Assembly: GCA_964019695.1 (NCBI GenBank)
Contig: OZ026514.1
Coordinates: forward strand, 102,948,345-103,012,344
Direction: 5' to 3'
DNA length: 64,000 bases
Source: Loripinus fragilis
Lineage: Eukaryota; Mollusca; Bivalvia; Lucinida; Lucinidae
Below the pieces are notes generated by a model. It saw nothing but the letters and a program-made list of their open reading frames with translations, did no database searches and was not told where the DNA came from. Below are positions 55,138-64,000 of this stretch, in pieces. Made by a program: the position numbers and the translations under genes. Numbering within the stretch: the first letter of the stretch is position 1; every line of letters begins with the position of its first letter.

Positions 55138-55686
55138 AGCTATTTAGATATTATTTTTTTGTAGCTTGGGGCCTTAGAATAGAACACATTTTTATGACGT
55201 ATTTTGTGTGTGTTTTTTTAAGTAGGTTAGCCAAATTGGCGGACATCAAGTTTACCATGTTTATATAAGCTTCGGTTTTCATAGTAGGATGTTGGTTCGG
55301 AGTAAGGATTTAGCTGCAGTCGAATGCAAAAATGATGTATAAATAAGGCAAGCATATTAAATTTTGCATGCTTCATTTGTTTTATAGTTATAAATACCGA
55401 TAAAGCTTAGCGGGGCGCAGTTTGGGCACCCGAGGATACAGTTTTTAGAAATGCAATATTTCTAATTAAAAAGTATGGGAGATGTACCAGTGTTTGTGGT
55501 AGCTCCAGAAATTGTGGTATGACAGAAAAAAAAGCCACCATCTATCAACTCCTAGAAATTGAGCAATGAAATTTCATCAGTTATAATTTACTTGTCGTGT
55601 AATAAATATCCAGTGATGTGGCGCCATTATGACGTTATTATCTTTGATGTGACAGCCGCCATTTTACGGATGTCAGAAAGCTTACA
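55138..55686. other. Non-coding, no gene supported
   Basis: Contains GCCGCCATTTTACGG (55648), a YY1-like initiator word also common in promoters. Confidence 0.3.
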
Positions 55687-55824
55687 ATGGCAACAGGCAG
55701 ATTAAATTTATCATCACATGAACAAATTGAAATGTTGTTTCGGTTAAATTTGAACGACAACCCATTAGATAAGAATAAAACTATAATTCAGTGGCATTTT
55801 AATAACAAAAAACTCGGCAACTGA
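55687..55824 (+). CDS. Small unrecognised frame (45 aa)
   Basis: ATGGCAACAGG opens MATGRLNLSSHEQIEMLF and ends IIQWHFNNKKLGN-stop. The start lies 30 bp after GCCGCCATTTTACGG. It is protein-like in composition, but no family is recognised and no splice sites are evident. Could be a first exon or chance. Confidence 0.2.
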   Translation: MATGRLNLSSHEQIEMLFRLNLNDNPLDKNKTIIQWHFNNKKLGN

Positions 55825-55986
55825 TTATATGGGACATATTCCATTTAAGAGAGAGCTGAGGACTCCTGTTTGAGATGATTTTTTGAATGTAGCATTCCTC
55901 TTTTTGTTTGGTGTTGTATTAAAGAGTATGCAAAACCTAACAAAATGGTACAAAAATAAGGGCTAGAACAGCTAAATCTGAGAAAA

Positions 55987-56400
55987 TACAGCATATTTTA
56001 ATAAGTGGTTGTGATTGTTCTTCATATTTGACGGACATTTTGAAGGACTTTTCAAACGATTGCATCAACGAAAAACTCTGCTAACGGTCAAACTAATGTT
56101 TAAACAGACAAACCCATGATGGTTTAAAAAGAACATAGATCAAGCTTTCATTATGCAATAAGATCACTTTGACATATTTTTCAATAACAGCCATTTAAAA
56201 TGTTGCGATCGTCTTTTTTTAAGATTTGACAGACAGTTTGACAGATTTTTGTAACAATCACAACATCAAAAACCATGCTGAAGGTCAAATTAGTGTAAAA
56301 ACAGACAGAGAAATTGTGGTGTAAAATGAAGCATCCAGCAAGCTTCAATAATAAAATAAAATTATTTTGATATACGTTTCCATTTCTGAAAACTAGCTGT
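55987..56400. repeat. ~208-bp direct repeat, two units
   Basis: Units begin near 55987 and 56195. Both contain TTTGACGGACA/TTTGACAGACA, AAACAGACA, TCAAGCTTTCATTATGC or the similar GCAAGCTTCAATAATAA, and a TTTTGA(C)ATA end. Confidence 0.6.
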
Positions 56401-57371
56401 GCTTGCACTAACTTTTTGAAACAGGAAGTCATGACTTCCACCCTTTGAGATTTGGAAGTCATAGGCCTAATTTGTGGAAGTCAAATTGTGTGTGCGCCGT
56501 GTGGTGCCAAAAATGCTTCTCTTTTTTTAAACATAATGTTGTTTGCAACGCTTAGTTTTGTGTGTATTTTCAAACATGTTTATGTTCAACTCTGTTAAGC
56601 AATGTTAAAGTTGGAACTGATGAAATATATTTTATTATGTCTTCTGGTATCTATTCAATGATCCAAAGTTTGCAAATAGATATGAACAAAAACATTGTTG
56701 ACCCATATCAGACTGCCCCTAAAGGATAAGGGTCATTAATTGACTATTCCTAGGCAATATGTTTCATTTTTCTTGTTCAAAGATAAGTGTTTCAGCACTT
56801 AGTCTATCATCCAATGCCTCAAGATTGTGAACACTGATCAGTTTATTCTATTAGAAGTCTGATCTGGGCCCACAATGTTGGGGTCCTGGACAAAAAAAGA
56901 TGACAGTCTTACATATTCTATTGCAAATGTGGCAAAACATCTCAATAAGGATTGGGCTGTCCATTGGTTTCTGAAAATTTCAGCATAGGTTCTCCTTGCC
57001 AAAGCTCTTTCAGACTTTTTTTTTGGGGGGGGGGGGGGGGGTCTGTAAAAAGTGTTGGGTAAAACAGAGAGAACAGGCAAGTTTGGTAAGATTTCCCTTA
57101 TGATCTAAGGTATCTTTCTTGCGCTGTAATATGGATCGAATTTATTTTAATACAACTAAAATACCTGCTTTGACACAAGGCCGTTTGGCTTTTGCATAGT
57201 TCTTTTAAAAGCTCAACTTGTTTAAAAAATTCTGCAAATTTTAATAACTCACAAAAATATTTAAGCCAAATTTGGTGGCTCTTTATGATGTTAAAATACC
57301 TTTATTGCTTAAAGTTATGTTGGTTATGATATTTAAAACTCAGGTTCCTAAATGAAACTGTCTCATTACAT
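56401..57371. other. No gene supported
   Basis: A split pair of GATC hairpin arms lies at about 56690-56715 and 56856-56882. A G12 run is at about 57026-57041. Confidence 0.35.
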
Positions 57372-57614
57372 TCTCGCGAGACCTGACGATACCTCATCTA
57401 GATCTCTCGCATTTCGCCCTTTGCATCATGGGTAATTAGCAATATTTGGCTAGTCTCGTTCAATTCTCGCACTGCTGTAATGGCAGAATTTATTGTTAAA
57501 AATAGTCAAAAGTTATTTTTTTGACAGTTTATCATTTCTCTTTTAGTCAGAATTTTCTGGATGTAAAGCTCCGAGTCATGCAAGCAGTGATCGCAAAATA
57601 TATTTCTAATAAAA
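57372..57614 (+). promoter_or_regulatory. Candidate promoter with TCTCGCGAGA
   Basis: TCTCGCGAGA at 57372-57381 is a known animal core-promoter palindrome. GCATCATGGGTAATT lies ~45 bp downstream. A MAAQ-starting frame with a splice donor follows. Caution: 57525-57612 is similar to part of the transposon at 6228-7574, so this could be repeat sequence. Confidence 0.25.
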
Positions 57615-57656
57615 ATGGCGGCTCAATCCCAGTGTGCACCGAGCGAAAGGCGACAG
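57615..57656 (+). CDS. Candidate first coding exon
   Basis: AAAATGGCGGCT at the start and CGACAG|GTTAGT at the end give 14 codons (MAAQSQCAPSERRQ) and a good donor site. No later exon was identified, and the upstream flank resembles a transposon. Function unknown. Confidence 0.2.
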
Positions 57657-58510
57657 GTTAGTTCGTGCTAGCGGACTTCCTGTGCGACAATATGTCTCAT
57701 TATTTTCTTCGTAATGCGGGCCTAGTGGGTGGGGTAAGTACGGAGGTTGATAGTTTCTAATTTTTCTCAGATTGTTGCATTTGATTCCGCTAGAAAAACA
57801 TCATGTCTACTGCAGAAATGTAAAATTTTGTATAAAAACATTGTTCTCTCGCTTTTCAAACAAAAATTAAACAAATATTGAAATAATATTTGGAATGAAA
57901 TGCAACAAAACTTTTGACAGAAAAAAAAACGGAAGGGTTTCCCGACACAGTTCTATTTTTTTTTTCTAAAATATTACTCATGTGGTCGTTGCAATAAATA
58001 TTTAACACCTGTCAACTAAATCTGCACAGCAGGCAGTGGGCGGTCTGATGTTGTCCTGAGCGCCCATTGGTCAATTTCTGAATGAATTCTTTATCAAGTA
58101 TAACTGCCGTTACATACACTTGACATTCTGAAGTCGGCGGCGAGATCAAACGGCCAAATTCTCAATACGGATATATACGTCAAGGCTACTGCTGATGGGC
58201 GTACAAGATTTTATGGGGAAGTCAGAGTACGTCTGATCTTCAGATTTTTGGCGTACGGAAGCCAATTTCAGATGTGAAAACGTCCACTAGTGCAAGCACT
58301 GGTATACAAAGAGGTACTGTTGATTCAAAAATAAATGAGAATCGTTGTAAACAAAAAATATGAACTAATCCAGGCAATGGGTTATTTATACAGATATATA
58401 CCCTAAACTACCTTAATTGCAGTACTACATTTACTGTTATTTACCTGTTTCAATGAAAAATAGTATAGTCCTATTATTATGCATCTTTGAAACATCAGTA
58501 ACAGAACATG
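57657..58510. other. No gene supported
   Basis: Would be intron if 57615-57656 is a real exon. Nothing else recognised. Confidence 0.3.
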
Positions 58511-58512
58511 TA

Positions 58513-59676
58513 CGAGGGATGTTTGAAATGAATCGCTTATTGTTCTATATCTCGATATCCACGTGGGGCATGATAAAAACCTATATATACTTATCTAGGT
58601 TTATTCAAGGTCTACACAACGGTGTATAAATGTACATGTTAGACTAATTGTAAGACATAAAATTTGCCATATAAATACAAGCAGTCATTGACCACTGTAG
58701 TAAAAATGGTTGGCAGAAGCGTCAACCAGAAAGATGAAATACGGGCTTACATCAAAGCTCGCTCAAAACTTGGTTGTTCTATGAAGCAGCTAATGACTGA
58801 ACTTTCTACTACTTAAGGACCTTCTTGTGTGTCTTATGACATAGTTAGGTGCTGGAAAAATAATTTTGAATCAGGTGTAGAGTCCATCAAAAATGCACCA
58901 AAATCAGGTAGGCCAAAATTTGCATCTCCTAAAGAAATTGTTTCAAAAATAAAGGAAATCATTGAAGGAGATGCCAGATTTACAGTTCGTGATATTGCAC
59001 AAAAAGTAGGCATATCACTGTCAACAGTTCAACTTATTTTGAAGAAGCATTTGAAAGTTGGAAAGATTTTTGCTAGATGGGTGCCACATCTGTTTAACAC
59101 AGCAACCAAACGGTCTTTGAGTGCAAGGTAGATTTGGTATGCAATTTTCTTCTCTGGTGAAGGAGTCACAATAAAAGTGCCTGTGGAAAAGGGCAAAAAA
59201 CATCACCGAAAAGTACTTCAAAGACATAGTACTGGAGAAGCCGAAAAAATATAATCAGAAACGACGCCCTGTCACTGGTTTTAAACATATCCGTCTTCTA
59301 CATGGCAATGTCCCTCCTCATATCTCCTCAATAGTTACGGCGTTTTTGAAGAAAGAAAAAAGTAACTTTTTTGCCTCACCTCCTGTATTCTCTAGATCTT
59401 GCCCTATGTGATTTCTTTATGTTTCCAAAATAGAAATAATTCCTTACTGGGCAGAAATACCAGTCCTGACAGGCACTTGGATCTGCTATTCATCAGTACC
59501 TTATTACTGTGCCCAAATCAGCGTACCGTGACGCCTGCAGAAGTGGTTACATTGGCAAAAATTTTGCATGTCTAGCCGCGGGGAGTTCTTTGATGGCATG
59601 AAATGAGCAATTTTGGGCTAACTTGAAATTTGAGGTATCCAGATAGAAATAAGCAATTCTTTTCGAACATCCCTCG
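58513..59676 (+). mobile_element. Mariner-type transposon, inactive
   Basis: TIRs: CGAGGGATGTTTGAAATGAA at 58513 and the inverse of CGAGGGATGTTCGAAAAGAA ending 59676, flanked by TA on both sides. About 1,164 bp, near normal mariner length. Holds a broken transposase. Confidence 0.85.
58706..59615 (+). pseudogene. Mariner transposase, broken
   Basis: ATG at 58706. A DDD/DD34D transposase cuts and pastes its TIRs at TA sites. Seen: N-terminal HTH region (MVGRSVNQKDEIRAYIKA), a TAA at codon 37, then the open stretch to 59131 with KNAPKSGRPKFASPKE and the second HTH ARFTVRDIAQKVGISLSTVQ. After the next stop the frame shifts; remains include LLHGNVPPHISSIVTAF (family normally has D where G stands) and PPVFSRSCPM near the third acidic position, then SSRGEFFDGMK at the end. 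Two stops, frameshifts and a lost catalytic Asp make it inactive. Confidence 0.85.
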
Positions 59677-60034
59677 TAATTAGTTTGAGAAAGTGTGTCA
59701 AGTTGTCAACAGAATGTTTATGTCTGATACAAATGCGCCAATTAAGTTTCTCTTTGAGCACTCCTACATTTTCAGGTAAATTACTGTAATTTTCAATTTT
59801 GTCCTTTGAAATGCTGTAGCCTTTTCTAAGATGTGAAACCGGAAACATTTTGAGCTTGACAGCGGAAGGATTTTAGCATATAATTGCTTCGCTTTTCTTA
59901 TCAGTTGAAACAACAGGAACTAGTCACAAACTGTTGTTAAGAACAAGTAGGCATGTATCAGTAAAAATATTTTTACAGATACACGCCTACCTTTTCTTAA
60001 AAAAGTCTGTAACTTGTTCCAGTGGTCGAAAGAT
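59677..60034. other. No gene supported
   Basis: TAAGAACAAGTAGGC and GCCTACCTTTTCTTA near 59938-60000 form a small inverted pair with GTAAAAATATTTTTAC in the middle. Confidence 0.35.
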
Positions 60035-60110
60035 ACATTTTTGGGTGTTAAAAAGAACCGTCTCATTAAGACAGTGATTTTAAGTAGGTGAGAACAAGAA
60101 TTTTTTTAAT
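60035..60110 (+). repeat. Hairpin repeat AAAGAACNGTCTCATT, copy 3
   Basis: AAAAGAACCGTCTCATTAAG with decayed right arm. Confidence 0.55.
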
Positions 60111-60487
60111 TCACTTTTTTATCTGAAGATCTTAACATACATTTGTAATAGCAGGCTTTTTTTACAACCATGCTGGGTTACTTTGCATGAATTGTTTGTT
60201 GTCTTCTAGTATTTTTTTTTTCAAAATTAACATTTTCTAAATATTCTTTCATGATTATACCATAGGTGTGTCCCTGATCTGGGGCAACTGTGTCAGCAGA
60301 TGACACTAGCAGGTAAAGAGTTAAGATTGAAAGTGTCTTGTTGTCATTAGATTCATTAATTACTTTATTTGTTTCCTTAATTTGTTTTAGCGTTTATTCC
60401 TGTCGAATTCAGTTTCATTTTACTTAGACATTGCATGTTTTGATGTTTTAACCTTGCTTTTTAACACTAGTGGTGACTTTTGTCGTT

Positions 60488-60553
60488 GCAAACAGTTTAG
60501 ACCCGGATCAGGACCAACAGAAGTCGGTCCTGATCTGGATCCAAACCATTTGA
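60488..60553. repeat. GATC hairpin repeat
   Basis: GCAAACAGTTTAGACCCGGA.. pairs with ..TCTGGATCCAAACCATTTG; centre CAACAGAAGTCGG. Confidence 0.75.
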
Positions 60554-60911
60554 CACTCTGATATTGTTCCTGAAATAATTTTTCGAAAAAGTTGATTTTG
60601 AAAAAAGTCAGCGGACAACAACAAAAGCATAGAAAATTACCCAACAATCAAAGAGTTAACAAAATTGGATGGTTTTCCAAAGTAACTGTTTAGGAGTTGG
60701 TTAAACATACTTCTATAGCAACAAAACTAGCTACATGTATTAGCACCTCATTATTGTACAGTAATGATAATACCATAGTAACAGAGCACAGAAATAACTA
60801 CCCTGCCCACTTTTTAGCAACATTGCAAATAAAAAGGCACCCCAGGAGAGCTGCTAACAAGCCGAGTCATCCTAGCCCTTATAGTGCCAATAATTCTTGT
60901 CTTCTGTTTTT

Positions 60912-61210
60912 AGCTCACCTGAGTCATAGGCTCAAGGTGAGCTTTTGTCATAGGTCCGTCAACAATTTCTTTCAACAACAACACCTCCTAAACCACTTGG
61001 TAGAATTTTATCAAACTTCACAGGGATAATCCTTGGGTGATCCCCTTTCAAAGTTGTTCAAAATTTTCCATTCCAAGGAAAACTTTAAAAATCTTCTTGT
61101 CAAAAACTACTGGTCAGATTTCAAAATAATTTGGTACAAATGGTCCTTGGGTGACCCTCTACCAAAGTTCAAATTATTTTGATTGGTTGAAAAACATGGC
61201 CGCCAGGGGG
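60912..61210 (+). repeat. AGCTCACCT hairpin repeat
   Basis: AGCTCACCTGAG / CTCAAGGTGAGCT stem at 60912-60944, followed by CCACTTGGTAGAATTTTATC, CCTTGGGTGATCCC and CCTTGGGTGACCCTCTACC. This arrangement is widespread in molluscan DNA as far as I know; not coding. Confidence 0.65.
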
Positions 61211-61912
61211 CGTAGCTCATTGTCTGCGCATGTGCGATACTAAAGGATCGACCTGTCTGCTATGGGACATCGTTACTGAAAAGTCGGGTTTGTGCTGTTA
61301 CGCGGTACGCATTACTCAAAACACCTACGTTAAAAAGTAACAAGCGTTAAATGCCGATAGATAATCCTTCATTGGAGATATCTAGTCATATTGGGTAGCC
61401 AAATCATAACAATGATAGGTATTACGGTATTCAGCCATAGACTGATCATATTGTTTGCACTAAAACATTTTTGAAAACATTCTCCGCATGGCATTTTCAT
61501 TGAAACCGTTTCAGTGACACGTGATGAAGCGCTTGATAAACAATGTTGAATCAGCCAATCGGGCGAATCACATGACTCTGTGACGCATTTGGTAAACAAA
61601 TATGTCACATGTACCCACAGTGCTCAAATCAGACAGGTCAGTATTTGATAAAATGCTTCCGGTCGATGACAATGGGCGTAATTAGTTTTTCATATGTTAA
61701 TATAGGGAATCTACTAAGGGAGACAACTCTTGCAAATATGGTTGTCTTGTTAGTAGAGAAAAATAGACTTCTGAGGCCCAGTTTGCACACTATAATGCCA
61801 TTATTTTTTGTTAACTCTGCCTACTGGATATTTTTGCATGCTCTTTTGACGTCTGCTGATCTTTTTCAAAATCAAGTTTTTCTAAAAATTCTTTCAGGGA
61901 TACCATCAGAGT
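61211..61912. other. No gene supported
   Basis: Two frames (61369-61608, 61609-62019) lack recognisable motifs; the latter runs through a GATC hairpin. Confidence 0.35.
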
Positions 61913-61980
61913 GTCAAACAATTGGGATCCAGATCAGGACCGACATTTTGTTGGTTGTGATCTGGATCCAGACTGTTTGC
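61913..61980. repeat. GATC hairpin repeat
   Basis: GTCAAACAATTGGGATCCAG pairs with CTGGATCCAGACTGTTTGC; inner GATCAGGACCGACA / GGTTGTGATC. Confidence 0.75.
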
Positions 61981-62200
61981 AAAGGCTATCAGCAGACAAG
62001 ACTAGTAGACATAGAGTAATGAATAATGAAAGTAAATTACATGTAATAATAAAAGTTCCAAATTTTCATTACTTACAGGTCGACTCCTGCTGAATTTTCT
62101 AAAGAGGAATCTCTTCCAGCTGGTGATCTGGACTGGGTGTGTGTGTTTGAGTTTGAAGTCACACCAAAAGCTTAAGTCATATTGAGACAGCTTAGACTCG

Positions 62201-62279
62201 AAAAAAAAACGGGGATCGAACCTGTGACCCCAGGTTCACAAGGTAGGTTAAGTTCATCCACTACACCTCAGCAGCTCAT
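62201..62279 (-). repeat. tRNA-derived SINE-like head
   Basis: Minus strand: GCTGAGGTGTAGTGGATGAA (A box) and CACAGGTTCGATCCCCG (B box), then T9. The arms pair poorly, so a SINE head or tRNA pseudogene rather than a working tRNA. Confidence 0.5.
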
Positions 62280-62353
62280 ATGATCTGGACTAACACTGTT
62301 CCCGCCAGTCATGACTATTGTCATTGGCTCTCGCAGCTCTCACATTTGCTTTA

Positions 62354-62652
62354 GAAATAGATTTGTGCTGGCAGTGATTTGTTGCTTAATATACCACTGG
62401 CTGGAGGTCAGTCGATGAAGTGGATAAATTACCAGCAAAGGACAAGTGATATATCCACTTACAACTGACGGACAGTGATATATTTAACATCAAATCAATG
62501 CCAGCATAAATCTATATACAAACTGTATGTGATAGATGACGTCATAAAAATCAAACTGGCGGGTGAATGACATCATTCTAGTCCATGCAGTGATTTGTCA
62601 ACCAATAAATCACTGAATTTAACCATTGGCTATAATGGCTATCAGTGTTAGA
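62354..62652. mobile_element. Palindromic element, copy 3
   Basis: GAAATAGATTTGTGCTGGCA (62354) is matched by an arm ending TGCCAGCATAAATCTAT (about 62515). The tail is shorter than in copies 1 and 2 but ends alike: AATAAATCACTGAATTTAAC, CATTGGCTATAATGGC, CAGTGTTAGAA. Confidence 0.75.
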
Positions 62653-62754
62653 AAGTTCTTATTAAAGTAGCCTATTTGGACCCATTGTGTTGGTTCCTTG
62701 ATAAAATCTAGTCTGAAGTAGACTTGAATATATGCAGCAGATTTGGGGAGTACA

Positions 62755-62928
62755 GTGGGGATCGAAGAGTTGCTAGTTTGAGACTCACCTGAGTCACTGT
62801 GTTGTGTCCTTGAGCAAGACACTTTATCCGCTGCTTAAAACTGATTCAACCCAAGAAGACAGGAAATTGTCTTGACATGGCTGTAAAATTGTTAAATGGG
62901 ATGCAAAGCATCACAACAAACATGTAGC
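62755..62928 (+). repeat. SINE copy, diverged head
   Basis: TGTGTCCTTGAGCAAGACAC, CTGATTCAACCCAAGAAGAC and AATGGGATGCAAAGCATC match the body of the SINE at 52276-52480. The tRNA-like head is eroded. Confidence 0.65.
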
Positions 62929-63574
62929 AGACGCTAAAAGCAGACAACATTTTCAGGACAAAAACATGGGCTAATACATGTATATCCTAGTTACTTTGGC
63001 CCTGATTTGGATCCAAACCATTTGACACTGATAGTTTTCCTGAAAGATATTAATGAAAAAGTTAATTTTGAAAAAAAAGTAAGCAGACTCCATCAAAAGA
63101 ATGAAAAATTACCCAGAATGCATAGTGTTAAGTTAAAGAGAGCTGGTATTCTAGCATTAATGGGCCTTTGTATCTAATTTCCTTAAACTAATAACTTTAA
63201 ACAAACATTGTAGATCCGGATGAGATGCCACAAACTGTATCGTGTGCTAAATTTGTCTTCATGAATGTCAACAAAATAGGATTTGATGTGAAATGCTGTG
63301 ACGTTTTCTCGATCCTCTTATGGTTGACATTTGCGTGTTGGCTTTCATTTTATGACTGTCACTCCTATAGGCTCCCCTCTGTTAACATTGACAATCAAAT
63401 CCTCAGAGAAAATGAGACGTAATGTCTTTAATTACTGAAAAGCTGATTAGAGGGTAAAAATAATAACTCCCAGTTTAGATCAAATGCTATATTTAGAAAG
63501 CTTACTAGTTACTTGGCTGACAAAAGAAATTTTCATGGAACCTGAGCTGAACGCTCACAGTTGAGCTTTTTGAA
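62929..63574. other. No gene supported
   Basis: TTTGGATCCAAACCATTTGA (63007) is a half GATC hairpin. A 65-aa frame at 63225-63422 lacks motifs. Confidence 0.35.
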
Positions 63575-63796
63575 ACCCTTTACTCCACAGGCTATTTTTA
63601 GATCATGCCATCATTTTCTAATTTTAGACAACATTGAAAAATTCAAGAAAAAAATAAGTTAAGTTTTGAATACGTTTGAAAAAATTATGGAAAATGGAGC
63701 ATTTGCTCTTTTGGAGCAAATGCTTCATTTTCTATAATATTTTCGAATACCTGATATTTCGAAGCTGTCAAAAGGTGTTATTATGGAGTAAAGGGT
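63575..63796. mobile_element. 222-bp MITE with central palindrome
   Basis: ACCCTTTACTCCA (63575-63587) and its inverse (63784-63796) bound the unit. In the middle, GAAAATGGAGCATTTGCTC and GAGCAAATGCTTCATTTTC form a stem with a 5-bp loop, within a longer palindrome 63669-63750. Confidence 0.75.
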
Positions 63797-63892
63797 AAAT
63801 GACAGACAGCACTGTGTACATATCTTTCAAAATTCTATTCCCTCTTTCAAGCCGTTAGATACGAGAGCTTACCAACAAATTGATTTTCTTAT

Positions 63893-64000
63893 TTCTCAAC
63901 CAAAACATTTGTTGTGGGTACTCAAAAGAACCGTCTCAATAATACTGTTCTTTTGAGCACCCAAAACATATGTTAAAACTGATGGGTAAGTAAATATTTA
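63893..64000 (-). repeat. Hairpin repeat AAAGAACNGTCTCATT, copy 4 (inverted)
   Basis: ACCAAAACATTTGTTGTGGG, CTCAAAAGAACCGTCTCA and TGTTCTTTTGAGCACCCAAA are the reverse of copies 1 and 2. It continues to the window edge. Confidence 0.65.

Overview
The window looks like intergenic or intronic DNA from an animal nuclear genome, most probably a bivalve mollusc. It is AT-rich, has microsatellites, and is packed with transposable elements and short hairpin repeats. The bivalve call is an inference from the kinds of repeats present (GATCTGGATCCAAAC hairpins, AGCTCACCT hairpins, ~155-bp tandem-repeat elements, tRNA-derived SINEs, CR1-like and Ngaro/DIRS-like retroelements). No host gene can be shown to be intact. 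The only host-like coding traces are a broken gene with a C-terminal MYND zinc finger (2767-3525 and 5876-6207) and two weak first-exon candidates (55687-55824 and 57615-57656).

Layout: 1-2411 holds short-motif repeats, a ~130-bp satellite and a near-perfect palindrome. 2767-6207 holds the MYND pseudogene, split by a ~2.3-kb block that contains a TIR element and a palindromic element. 6228-7574 is a TA-flanked mariner-type non-autonomous element. 8931-10632 is a foldback element. 11377-12420 is a TIR element with a C7/G7 hairpin. 15.7-22.1 kb holds three decayed non-LTR reverse transcriptases on the minus strand, one of them interrupted by a palindromic element. 23471-25990 holds two tandem copies and one inverted fragment of a TA-flanked TIR family, with a minisatellite between them. 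26935-29187 is a CR1-like retroposon on the plus strand. 29355-36500 is a nest of inverted and tandem repeats.

40404-45294 (minus) carries the best coding content: an apparently intact tyrosine-recombinase retroelement of Ngaro/DIRS type. It has Gag, RT-RNase H, tyrosine recombinase and an SGNH hydrolase. Pol lies in the same frame as Gag behind one UGA and has no nearby ATG. The SGNH ORF also lacks a start codon and begins at a splice-acceptor-like site. The layout suggests genomic RNA is copied by RT-RNase H and the DNA product is inserted by the recombinase.

47026-55129 is bounded by an identical 8-bp duplication and hAT-like ends. It contains a second element (47561-51147) with 32-bp perfect TIRs and a 4-bp duplication. 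58513-59676 is a dead mariner. The remainder to 64000 holds SINE heads, hairpin repeats, a third copy of the palindromic family and a small MITE. Boundaries were read by eye; no database search was run.
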